Below, piece after piece: positions 1-7,969 of a stretch of DNA of 64,000 nucleotides. The position numbers and the translations under genes were made by a program. Within the stretch, counting starts at the first letter, position 1. Each line of letters starts with the position of its first letter. The stretch is from Saprospiraceae bacterium (GTDB taxonomy: Bacteria > Bacteroidota > Bacteroidia > Chitinophagales > Saprospiraceae): positions 293,501 to 357,500 of the forward strand of contig JADJOB010000002.1 of NCBI GenBank assembly GCA_016714025.1, written 5' to 3'. The notes beneath the pieces were generated by a model. That model saw only the letters and a list, made by a program, of their open reading frames with translations, searched no databases and was not told where the DNA came from.

Positions 1-525
1 TGTACCGCATGCATTGATGCCTGCGATGAAGTAATGGATAAGGTGGGATTTAAAAGAGGATTAATAAGATATGCATCTGAGAATGAAATATCCCGAAAAA
101 CCAGTTTTAAATTCAATAACCGCATGAAAGCATATACTGCCTTGCTCAGTATTTTAATTCTTGCGATGGTCGTTTTAATTGCAACCCGAAATACCATAGA
201 TGCCTATGTTCAACGCGTTCCCGGACAATTATATCAGGAGGTTAATGATTCACTGATCACCAATTTATACACTGTAAAGTTTATAAACAAAAGCAGGGAC
301 ACTCAAACAATGGATATCAAATTAGCAAATTATAACGGAAACATTCAGCTCATTGGAAATCACGAAATTAAAATTAACCCAGAATCTGTTTCTGAATATG
401 AGTTCTTTATTGGCTTATCAAAAGATCAGGTACTTAAAAGAAGTAATGAAATCAAGTTAAATATATTACAAGGCAGTGATTTGATCCATACATTAAAAAC
501 TAATTTTTTAGGACCATTTAAATAA
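1..525 (+). CDS. ccoG: CcoG/FixG-type cytochrome c oxidase accessory protein, 3' part only
   Basis: The reading frame is open from base 1, so the gene begins outside the window and only the last 174 residues are visible. They start with a ferredoxin-type cysteine cluster (CTACIDAC, then a late Asp/Val-rich turn), followed by one hydrophobic helix around visible residues 45-65 and a soluble beta-rich tail that fits the C-terminal immunoglobulin-like domain of FixG. CcoG is a membrane-bound 4Fe-4S protein needed for assembly of cbb3-type cytochrome oxidase, where it is linked to copper reduction. ccoH follows after 5 bp. The order ccoG-ccoH implies that ccoNOP lie just upstream, outside the window. 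Confidence 0.9.
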   Translation, partial: CTACIDACDEVMDKVGFKRGLIRYASENEISRKTSFKFNNRMKAYTALLSILILAMVVLIATRNTIDAYVQRVPGQLYQEVNDSLITNLYTVKFINKSRDTQTMDIKLANYNGNIQLIGNHEIKINPESVSEYEFFIGLSKDQVLKRSNEIKLNILQGSDLIHTLKTNFLGPFK

Positions 526-530
526 TCAAT

Positions 531-974
531 ATGAGTTGGGGATATAAAATATTATTAGCCTATGCCTTATTCTTTGTGATGATCATCACTTTCTTATACA
601 TAGCATCTCAACAAACCAATGAAATGCTGGAAACGAATTACTATGAAAAAGAAATTCAATTTCAAAAAATTCTCAACGGATCGGATAATCTCAATGTTTT
701 AAATGAATCTATCAATTTAAAGTTAACCAGTGAGCAACTTGAAATTAACTTTCCAAAAGAAGGCATAAAGGACCAGCCTCTTATTCATTTAGAATTTATT
801 AAAATGTCGGATCAAAGCAAAGATTTTAATTTAGATCTCAAGACAAATGAAAACGGTCAAATTATAATTCCCACCGAAAAATTCAGTAAAGGCTATTACA
901 GACTTCAGATGCAATGGGAATCAAATGGAAAACCTTATGTGTATAGGGATCAATTTAAATTTTTAGAAGCATGA
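531..974 (+). CDS. ccoH: FixH/CcoH family cbb3 oxidase assembly protein
   Basis: The product has 147 residues with one N-terminal membrane helix (about residues 5-25, rich in F, I and Y) and a periplasmic domain that includes the ETNYYEKEIQFQ segment typical of FixH. CcoH is a single-pass inner-membrane protein that stabilises the cbb3 cytochrome oxidase subunits during assembly. The start lies 5 bp after the ccoG stop. Its last bases overlap the next start codon by 4 bp (ATGA), so translational coupling with the SafE-like gene is likely. The length is normal for the family in Bacteroidota. Confidence 0.88.
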   Translation: MSWGYKILLAYALFFVMIITFLYIASQQTNEMLETNYYEKEIQFQKILNGSDNLNVLNESINLKLTSEQLEINFPKEGIKDQPLIHLEFIKMSDQSKDFNLDLKTNENGQIIIPTEKFSKGYYRLQMQWESNGKPYVYRDQFKFLEA

Positions 975-1684
975 ACCTTTACGAAGCACTGGTAGCCGGT
1001 TTTTTAATGGGCTTGATGGGAAGTCTTCACTGCATCGGAATGTGCGGTCCATTGGCTCTAGGAGTGGTCGGATTGCAAACTGATCCAAAGAAAAAACTGC
1101 GGACTGCATTAGAATATAATTTTGGTCGGGCAGTTTCATATACAGCCATGGGTGCAATCCTTGGTTTAATTGGAAATCAGGTTTCAATGGCAGGTTTTCA
1201 ACAATATCTTTCCATCGGATGTGGGCTTTTTATTTTGCTACTTTTTGTTTTACCCTATATTTCAAAAAATAAAACCAGCATTCTTCAATCCTGGAATCAG
1301 AAAATACAAAACTTACTGAATGTTCAATTTACCAAAAAACAAAGTCCCCTGTTCCATTTTGAATTAGGCCTTATCAATGCCTGGTTACCTTGTGGATTGG
1401 TATATCTCGCATTGGCAGCTGCTTTGGCATCGGGAACTTTCATTGCTTCATGTACCATTATGTTTTTGTTTGGCTTGGGTACGATTCCATTGATGCTAAG
1501 CTTACAACTATTAGGAAATTACATTAACCTGCAATGGCGTCAAAAATTGACCAAAGCAATTCCCGTATTTATACTATTGTCTTCCTCTTTACTAATTCTA
1601 CGAGGTATGAATCTCGGAATACCTCTTATTAGCCCGGTTGTTGAATCAACTGGAACCTGCATTAAACACTGTTGCAAACATTAA
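971..1684 (+). CDS. Sulfite exporter TauE/SafE (DsbD_2-like) family membrane protein
   Basis: The 237-residue polytopic protein has about six hydrophobic helices. It carries the two cysteine motifs of the DsbD_2/SafE-like family: SLHCIGMCGP in helix 1 (about residues 18-27) and WLPCGL in the fourth helix (about residues 138-143). Members commonly sit beside cbb3 oxidase genes in Bacteroidota and are thought to handle copper or thiol-disulfide exchange for oxidase assembly; the transported species is not shown by the sequence. The C-terminus ends in a Cys/His-rich tail (TCIKHCCKH), a plausible metal site. The gene overlaps ccoH by 4 bp. It may do the job of the CcoI or CcoS step, but that is inference. 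Confidence 0.82.
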   Translation: MNLYEALVAGFLMGLMGSLHCIGMCGPLALGVVGLQTDPKKKLRTALEYNFGRAVSYTAMGAILGLIGNQVSMAGFQQYLSIGCGLFILLLFVLPYISKNKTSILQSWNQKIQNLLNVQFTKKQSPLFHFELGLINAWLPCGLVYLALAAALASGTFIASCTIMFLFGLGTIPLMLSLQLLGNYINLQWRQKLTKAIPVFILLSSSLLILRGMNLGIPLISPVVESTGTCIKHCCKH

Positions 1685-1707
1685 TTAAATCTCATAAAAT
1701 ATTCATC

Positions 1708-2418
1708 ATGATAGAAATATTAAAAGAATCAAAAGTAGGCGAAGTAGTCGCTTCAAATTTTAAGGTAGCTGAGGTCTTTGAAAAATATGGCATTGATTTT
1801 TGCTGTAAAGGTGGAATGAGTCTGGATGCAGCTTGCCAAAGTAAAAACATCGATTCAGAAAAATTTATCAAAGATTTGAAATCTACATTATTAATGAGAT
1901 CCGATTCAACACAAAATTTTTTGGATTGGCCACTGGATTTATTAGCTGATTACATTGAAAAGAAACACCATAGATACATTCGTGAGAAAACGCCTATGAT
2001 CCAAACGTATTTGACCAAATTGGTAAATGCTCATGGAAGTCGTTACCCACAATTGATGGAGGTTCAAGAACTCTTTGATCAATCAGTTCTGGATATGCAT
2101 GTCCATATGCGAAAAGAGGAAATGATCCTGTTTCCATACATTCGCAATAAAGTACAAACCATTGTAAATTCAGGATCAGACAATGTGTTTTCCAGCATAC
2201 AAACACCTGTGAATATTCTCATGCAAGACCATGAAATTGAAGGATCCCGTTTTGAAAAAATTTCAATGCTTACTAATCACTACGAACCACCTACAGCTGC
2301 TTGTATAACCCATAAGGTGTGTCTCTCTATGCTAAAAGAATTTGAAATGGATCTTCATCATCACATTCATCTTGAAAACAATATTTTATTTCCTAAAGCA
2401 ATTGCATTGGAAAATTGA
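1708..2418 (+). CDS. ric: Iron-sulfur cluster repair di-iron protein (RIC/ScdA/YtfE family)
   Basis: The product has 236 residues from the ATG at 1708. An ATG at 1672 is in frame but would add 12 residues and overlap the preceding gene, so the later start is preferred. Residues 1-60 form the ScdA N-terminal domain with the FCCKGG motif; the rest is a hemerythrin-like four-helix bundle with His/Glu ligands in KKHHRYIR, HVHMRKEEM, DHEIEGS and HHHIHLENN. RIC proteins restore Fe-S clusters damaged by nitric oxide or peroxide in the cytoplasm. Its place directly behind cbb3 assembly genes suggests a shared low-oxygen or NO-stress context. The length is normal for the family. Confidence 0.92.
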   Translation: MIEILKESKVGEVVASNFKVAEVFEKYGIDFCCKGGMSLDAACQSKNIDSEKFIKDLKSTLLMRSDSTQNFLDWPLDLLADYIEKKHHRYIREKTPMIQTYLTKLVNAHGSRYPQLMEVQELFDQSVLDMHVHMRKEEMILFPYIRNKVQTIVNSGSDNVFSSIQTPVNILMQDHEIEGSRFEKISMLTNHYEPPTAACITHKVCLSMLKEFEMDLHHHIHLENNILFPKAIALEN

Positions 2419-2604
2419 GAGAAAGGGCATTAAAATTACTGATTCAAGGGTTTAACTGATAATAATTCTAATTTCTTTAGGTTTAGGGGTATAAAACAAT
2501 TGGCTTACAATTGAATCCAAAATAAATTACTAGTACTCAAAATGCTTTCATTTGAAGATATAAAGTCACCAATAAAAACTGAAATTATATAATCAGCAAG
2601 AATT

Positions 2605-3384
2605 TTAAATCACCGAACAAGAAAGTAAAATTAAAAACAGCAGTCCAAGGGCGATTCGATACCAGCCAAACACCCCAAAGCCATGCTGTTTCAAATGTCT
2701 GATTAAAAAGCGAACTGCAATCCAGGCAGAAATAAAGGCACCTATTAATCCAACGCTTAACAAAGTGAGTTGCTCACTATTAAAATGTAATGGTGTTTTT
2801 AATAAATCGTAGGTAGTTGCAGCCAACATGGTTGGAACTGCTAATAAAAATGAAAATTCGGTGGCTTGATTTCTATTCAAACCATTGAAAATTCCCCCTA
2901 TAATACTTGCACCGGCTCTTGAAACACCGGGTATAATTGAGAGACATTGAATAAATCCAATGTAAAATGCATTTTTATAAGAAATGGATTCCAATTCAAC
3001 CACATTAGATTTTGCTTCTTTTAATTTTTTATCCCAAATGATTAATAATAATCCGCCAAGAATCAAACTAAAGGAAACCACCCATGAATTAAACAAATAA
3101 GCTTTAATAATTTTATACATTAAAAAACCAATCGTTGCTGTTGGAAGAAAGGCAACGAACAATTTCCTATAAATTTCTATTCCATTAAAAAATCGTTTGA
3201 TGTACATGACCGCAATAGCCAGAATCGCACCCAATTGAATTGAAATTTCAAATGTTTTAAGAAATTCTGAATTTTCAAGGCCTAAAAGATGAGAAGTAAG
3301 GATCATGTGCCCGGTAGAGGATATTGGCAGAAACTCCGTTATTCCTTCAACGATTGATAGTATCAAGGCATCCAATAAATTCAT
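2605..3384 (-). CDS. uppP: Undecaprenyl-diphosphate phosphatase
   Basis: The 259-residue polytopic membrane protein has both signature motifs of the UppP/BacA family: EGITEFLPISSTGH near the N-terminus (residues 13-26) and PGVSRAGA at about residue 153. It dephosphorylates undecaprenyl diphosphate at the cytoplasmic membrane, recycling the lipid carrier for peptidoglycan and surface polysaccharides, and its loss usually gives bacitracin sensitivity. The length fits. It stands alone, convergent with the ric gene across a 186-bp gap in which nothing was recognised. A TATGTTTG -7-like box lies at 3411-3418 on the minus strand, 26 bp upstream of the start, but no TTG was found at the right distance. 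Confidence 0.95.
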   Translation of the reverse strand: MNLLDALILSIVEGITEFLPISSTGHMILTSHLLGLENSEFLKTFEISIQLGAILAIAVMYIKRFFNGIEIYRKLFVAFLPTATIGFLMYKIIKAYLFNSWVVSFSLILGGLLLIIWDKKLKEAKSNVVELESISYKNAFYIGFIQCLSIIPGVSRAGASIIGGIFNGLNRNQATEFSFLLAVPTMLAATTYDLLKTPLHFNSEQLTLLSVGLIGAFISAWIAVRFLIRHLKQHGFGVFGWYRIALGLLFLILLSCSVI

Positions 3385-3588
3385 AGCTAACTAATTTCAA
3401 GAATAAGCGGCAAACATAAGAAGAAATTCATTAGTTTATTCAGCCTATACGTTTTCCTTGTGGGCTCTTAAAGTTGCCTTATGATATTCCACATGAATTC
3501 ATATGATAATGAATGCTTTTCTATATTGAAACATTGCAGAATTGCAACATTTACCCTAAAGACTTTCATGCAATAGACTGTAATTTCC

Positions 3589-4257
3589 CTAGTGTTGGGT
3601 TTGAGGCTTTAATTTTGCCTTATTCTTTTTAGTTACAAAATCATACCAAGCTTTTTTACGCAGTGGGTGATCTTTGGGCTTTGAATACATTTTCGCCTTT
3701 TTCATTTTTACTACATAGGCTTTTGGGATAATGTTATTGATCTTGCCTTTGTATTCAATATCCCGATTGTTATTGCGCAGCGCATTTAAATAAGAAGAGG
3801 GTAACAAATAGCGACCTTCAGGCAATTTGATTCTGGAAATGATCTGTCCAAAATTTCGCAAAAAATGAAGGCAGTTATTGGCCCTTAATGAATATGCTTT
3901 GTGTTCCCATATTTTTTTTAAATGCAAACAGGCAATAAGTTCAAATTCAGAAATTTCCACAACAAAACTGTGCTCACGTTTACTATTCCAGTCATTTTTG
4001 ATGGATCCATTCATATAACCTACGATCCCCGAAGTTTGCAAACCTCCTTTTGGATAAAAACCCCAGCAAGCTAGCAACAGGTTTTGTTTACTAGCTGTAT
4101 CTTCTTTGATCAAGCCAACATAGGCATGACCAAACGATTGGCGTAAAGCCCCATCAAAAAATCCATCTTTTGCAAAAAAGACCAACCATTGGCGGGCATA
4201 AGATTCCGGATTCCAACTCAGGAATAGGATCGCTAAAATGAAAAATTTCTTAACCAT
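3589..4257 (-). CDS. Secreted protein with permuted papain-like (LRAT/YiiX-type) signature
   Basis: I do not recognise a named gene. The 222-residue product starts with a signal peptide (MVKKFFILAILFLSWN, cleavage probably after SYA). A histidine motif FGHAYVGL at about residues 42-49 comes first, and an Asn-Cys motif NNCLHFLRNFG at about residues 127-137 comes later. His before Cys is the order of circularly permuted NlpC/P60 enzymes (LRAT/YiiX type), which act as hydrolases or acyltransferases. The C-terminal 50 residues are very Lys-rich and likely disordered. Catalytic activity is inferred only from the motif order. The gene stands alone, divergent from icmF. Confidence 0.6.
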   Translation of the reverse strand: MVKKFFILAILFLSWNPESYARQWLVFFAKDGFFDGALRQSFGHAYVGLIKEDTASKQNLLLACWGFYPKGGLQTSGIVGYMNGSIKNDWNSKREHSFVVEISEFELIACLHLKKIWEHKAYSLRANNCLHFLRNFGQIISRIKLPEGRYLLPSSYLNALRNNNRDIEYKGKINNIIPKAYVVKMKKAKMYSKPKDHPLRKKAWYDFVTKKNKAKLKPQTQH

Positions 4258-4416
4258 CTCTGGTATTAGACTTCAATAGCTAAGTTATGTTAAATTTTCG
4301 ACAATAAAAATTGATTTTTTTTTAAAATTCATATTCAGCTCGAAGCTCAGGATTCTTAGAATTCGACCAACAGGTATAGGCCTCTTTCATTAATTTTGAG
4401 TCCTAAATTGTAGCTT

Positions 4417-7400
4417 ATGGTCACAGAAGTTGCTGTATATCAGCCAAAACATAAAATTCGCATCCTGACAGCAGCTTCCCTGTTTGACGGGCACGATGCT
4501 GCCATTAATATCATGCGTCGGATCATGCAGAGCAGTGGGGTCGAAATTATTCACCTGGGTCATAACCGATCTGCCCTGGAGATAGTAGATGCAGCTATTC
4601 AAGAAGACGTACAAGGTATTGCCATAACTTCCTATCAGGGTGGACACAACGAGTTTTTTAAATACATTTTTGACTTGTTAAAAGAGCGTAACTGTGGGCA
4701 TATCAAGCTATTCGGCGGGGGTGGTGGCACCATTTTACCCTCTGAAATCGCGGATCTGCATCATTACGGCATTAACCGGATTTACAGTCCGGATGATGGT
4801 CGTCACATGGGCTTACAGGGCATGATCAATGATTTAATATCTCAATGTGATTTTGCTACCGGCAGCTCTTTAAATGGGGAAGTTAAAGAAATTGCCAATC
4901 ATGATTTCCGTGCCGTGGCTCGAATGATTTCAGCTGTAGAGAATTTTCCGGATCAAGCAGAGACGATTCTTAAAAACATGCCTCAGGCAAATCCAGATAA
5001 AAAGATACCGGTTTTAGGAATCACCGGTACCGGAGGTGCCGGAAAATCCAGTTTAGTTGACGAACTGGTCCGTCGATTTATCTTAGATTTTAGTGATAAA
5101 CGAATTGCAATCTTGTCAGTTGATCCCTCCAAACGAAAAACAGGCGGTGCACTTCTCGGGGATCGCATCCGAATGAATGCCATTCATCCCGAATTTCATG
5201 GAGGAAGGGTGTATATGCGCAGTTTGGCAACGCGTCAGAGTAATCTGGCATTATCCCCTTATATAAAAAATGCATTGCTCATTTTAAAGGCGGCTGATTT
5301 TGATTTGATTTTGCTAGAGACTTCCGGTATTGGTCAAAGTGATACGGAAATTGTAGATTTCAGCGATGTTTCAATGTACGTCATGACTCCGGAATACGGA
5401 GCCGCCACCCAATTAGAAAAAATTGACATGCTGGATTTTGCAGACATCGTAGCGATCAATAAATTTGATAAACGCGGCGCCCAGGATGCCATTCGCGATG
5501 TGCGCAAGCAATTTCAGCGCAATCACAAAGCATTTGATAAAACAACCGATGCTATGCCGGTTTATGGTACCATTGCATCCCAGTTTAATGATCCAGGAAC
5601 CAATCTGCTCTACCAAAAATTAATTGAACTAATAAGCACTAAAACTCAGGTATCGCTAAAGTCCAATTTAAATTTAGCTACCGGAGAATCAGAAAAAATA
5701 TTCATCATCCCACCTGGAAGAACCCGCTACCTCAGTGAAATTTCAGACAACAATCGTAAATATGATGAATGGGTTAACCAGCAAGCACAAATCGCACATG
5801 AATGGCAAGCTTTAAAAACCAGTTCGAGCCTTGTTGATGATAACAGCTTGCAAGCTGCTATTAAACAATCTGAAGAACAGATTCAGTTAAAACTAGACGG
5901 TGAGTCGAGAATCTTATTAGAAAATTGGGACGCATTAAAAAAAGCGTATGCTTCAGATGAATTCATCTATAAAGTTCGAAACAAAGCCATACATGTTCCT
6001 ACCTATACAAAATCACTTTCTCATACTCGAATTCCACGGGTTGTTTTACCAAAATACAAGGATTGGGGTGATATCTTAAAATGGAATTTACAGGAAAATG
6101 TACCGGGTTCGTTTCCTTATACTGCAGGAGTTTATCCATTTAAACGTCAGGAAGAAGATCCGACACGAATGTTTGCAGGTGAAGGCGGACCGGAACGCAC
6201 CAATCGCAGATTTCATTATGTAAGTTTGGATATGCCGGCCAATCGCTTGAGTACAGCATTTGACTCCGTTACACTTTATGGAGAAGACCCGGATTATCGT
6301 CCGGATATTTATGGAAAAGTTGGAAACAGCGGAGTTAGTGTTTGCAGTCTGGATGATGCAAAAAAATTATACAGCGGGTTTGATTTATGCAATCCAAAAA
6401 CTTCTGTCAGCATGACAATCAATGGTCCAGCTGCAACCATTTGTGCATTTTTTATGAATGTAGCTATTGATCAACAATGTGAAAAATACATTCATGAACA
6501 TAATCTGGTTTCAAAAGTAGAAGCTGCATTAAAAGCGAAATACGATGATCAAAACATCGCACGGCCAAAATATCAAGGAGAATTGCCACCGGGAAATAAT
6601 GGATTGGGATTATTGCTTTTAGGTATAACAGGCGATGAAATTCTGGAACCAGCAGTTTACGAAGAATTAAAAACCAAGGCTTTGCAATCTGTTCGTGGAA
6701 CCGTACAAGCCGATATTCTAAAGGAAGATCAAGCACAAAATACCTGCATCTTCAGCACGGAATTTTCATTAAAATTAATGGGCGATGTACAAGAATATTT
6801 TATCACAAAGGGCGTTCGTAATTTTTATTCAGTCTCAATCAGCGGATATCACATTGCTGAAGCCGGAGCCAATCCGATTTCACAATTAGCATTTACACTT
6901 TCAAATGGATTTACGTTTGTAGAATACTATCTATCCCGTGGAATGCACATAGATGATTTTGCACCAAATCTTTCCTTCTTCTTTTCAAATGGTGTTGATC
7001 CCGAATATGCAGTGATTGGTCGGGTTGCGCGACGTATATGGGCAAAGGCTATGAAGATCAAATACAAAGCTAACGAGCGAAGTCAAATGTTAAAATATCA
7101 CATCCAAACTTCCGGTCGTTCTTTGCATGCCCAGGAAATTTCCTTTAATGATATTCGGACGACCTTGCAAGCATTGTATGCAATTTACGACAACTGCAAT
7201 TCCTTACATACCAATGCCTATGATGAAGCCATAACCACTCCAACAGAAGAATCTGTAAGACGCGCCATGGCCATTCAATTAATAATCAATAACGAATTGG
7301 GTTTGGCAAAAAACGAAAATCCATTACAAGGTTCCTTTATTATTGAGGAATTAACCGACCTGGTAGAAGAAGCGGTCCTTTCTGAATTTGATAAAATAAG

Positions 7401-7794
7401 TGAACGAGGAGGCGTATTAGGTGCTATGGAAACAATGTACCAGCGTAGTAAAATACAAGAAGAAAGTCTTTATTATGAAACGCTTAAACATACGGGCGAA
7501 TATCCGATTATTGGCGTCAATACCTTTTTATCCAAAGATGGTTCACCAACCGTTTTACCAAGAGAAGTGATTCGGGCAACTGAAGATGAAAAAAATGATC
7601 AGATTCATTCGCTTGAAAACTTGAAAGAGGCACATAAAGAATCTGGTGTAAGGAGAATTAAAAACTTACAATTAGCAGCATTACACAATAAAAATATGTT
7701 TGCCGAATTGATGGAAGCTGTAAAATCATGCTCTCTGGGACAAATTACCACAGCCCTTTATGCCGTGGGCGGTAAATACCGGAGAAATATGTAA
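4417..7794 (+). CDS. icmF: Fused isobutyryl-CoA mutase (B12 domain, MeaI-type GTPase, mutase)
   Basis: The 1125-residue protein has three parts in the IcmF order. Residues 1-150 are a cobalamin-binding domain with DGHDAA (lower-ligand His26) and a glycine run at 100-104. Residues about 195-430 are a G3E/ArgK-like GTPase with P-loop GTGGAGKSS (204-212) and NKFD. The remainder is the acyl-CoA mutase TIM barrel. The barrel segment GVYPFKR has Phe where methylmalonyl-CoA mutase has a substrate-binding Tyr, as expected for IcmF. The enzyme interconverts isobutyryl-CoA and n-butyryl-CoA with adenosylcobalamin; the GTPase part acts as its own chaperone. It is monocistronic, with a TAATTTTG box at 4391-4398. 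Confidence 0.93.
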   Translation: MVTEVAVYQPKHKIRILTAASLFDGHDAAINIMRRIMQSSGVEIIHLGHNRSALEIVDAAIQEDVQGIAITSYQGGHNEFFKYIFDLLKERNCGHIKLFGGGGGTILPSEIADLHHYGINRIYSPDDGRHMGLQGMINDLISQCDFATGSSLNGEVKEIANHDFRAVARMISAVENFPDQAETILKNMPQANPDKKIPVLGITGTGGAGKSSLVDELVRRFILDFSDKRIAILSVDPSKRKTGGALLGDRIRMNAIHPEFHGGRVYMRSLATRQSNLALSPYIKNALLILKAADFDLILLETSGIGQSDTEIVDFSDVSMYVMTPEYGAATQLEKIDMLDFADIVAINKFDKRGAQDAIRDVRKQFQRNHKAFDKTTDAMPVYGTIASQFNDPGTNLLYQKLIELISTKTQVSLKSNLNLATGESEKIFIIPPGRTRYLSEISDNNRKYDEWVNQQAQIAHEWQALKTSSSLVDDNSLQAAIKQSEEQIQLKLDGESRILLENWDALKKAYASDEFIYKVRNKAIHVPTYTKSLSHTRIPRVVLPKYKDWGDILKWNLQENVPGSFPYTAGVYPFKRQEEDPTRMFAGEGGPERTNRRFHYVSLDMPANRLSTAFDSVTLYGEDPDYRPDIYGKVGNSGVSVCSLDDAKKLYSGFDLCNPKTSVSMTINGPAATICAFFMNVAIDQQCEKYIHEHNLVSKVEAALKAKYDDQNIARPKYQGELPPGNNGLGLLLLGITGDEILEPAVYEELKTKALQSVRGTVQADILKEDQAQNTCIFSTEFSLKLMGDVQEYFITKGVRNFYSVSISGYHIAEAGANPISQLAFTLSNGFTFVEYYLSRGMHIDDFAPNLSFFFSNGVDPEYAVIGRVARRIWAKAMKIKYKANERSQMLKYHIQTSGRSLHAQEISFNDIRTTLQALYAIYDNCNSLHTNAYDEAITTPTEESVRRAMAIQLIINNELGLAKNENPLQGSFIIEELTDLVEEAVLSEFDKISERGGVLGAMETMYQRSKIQEESLYYETLKHTGEYPIIGVNTFLSKDGSPTVLPREVIRATEDEKNDQIHSLENLKEAHKESGVRRIKNLQLAALHNKNMFAELMEAVKSCSLGQITTALYAVGGKYRRNM

Positions 7795-7969
7795 TTCCAA
7801 AATTGATTTTTGTAATCCAAATACCCTAAATCATTCCAGTAAGGATTAATAAAATTAATATTTTAATAAAAAAATAACTCAATATCTACGAATTCTTTCG
7901 TAGGTTTGTAATACATTTGTTTTGCTTCTGATATAGAAGCCCTATTTTTTCACTTTAAATTATTAAATC

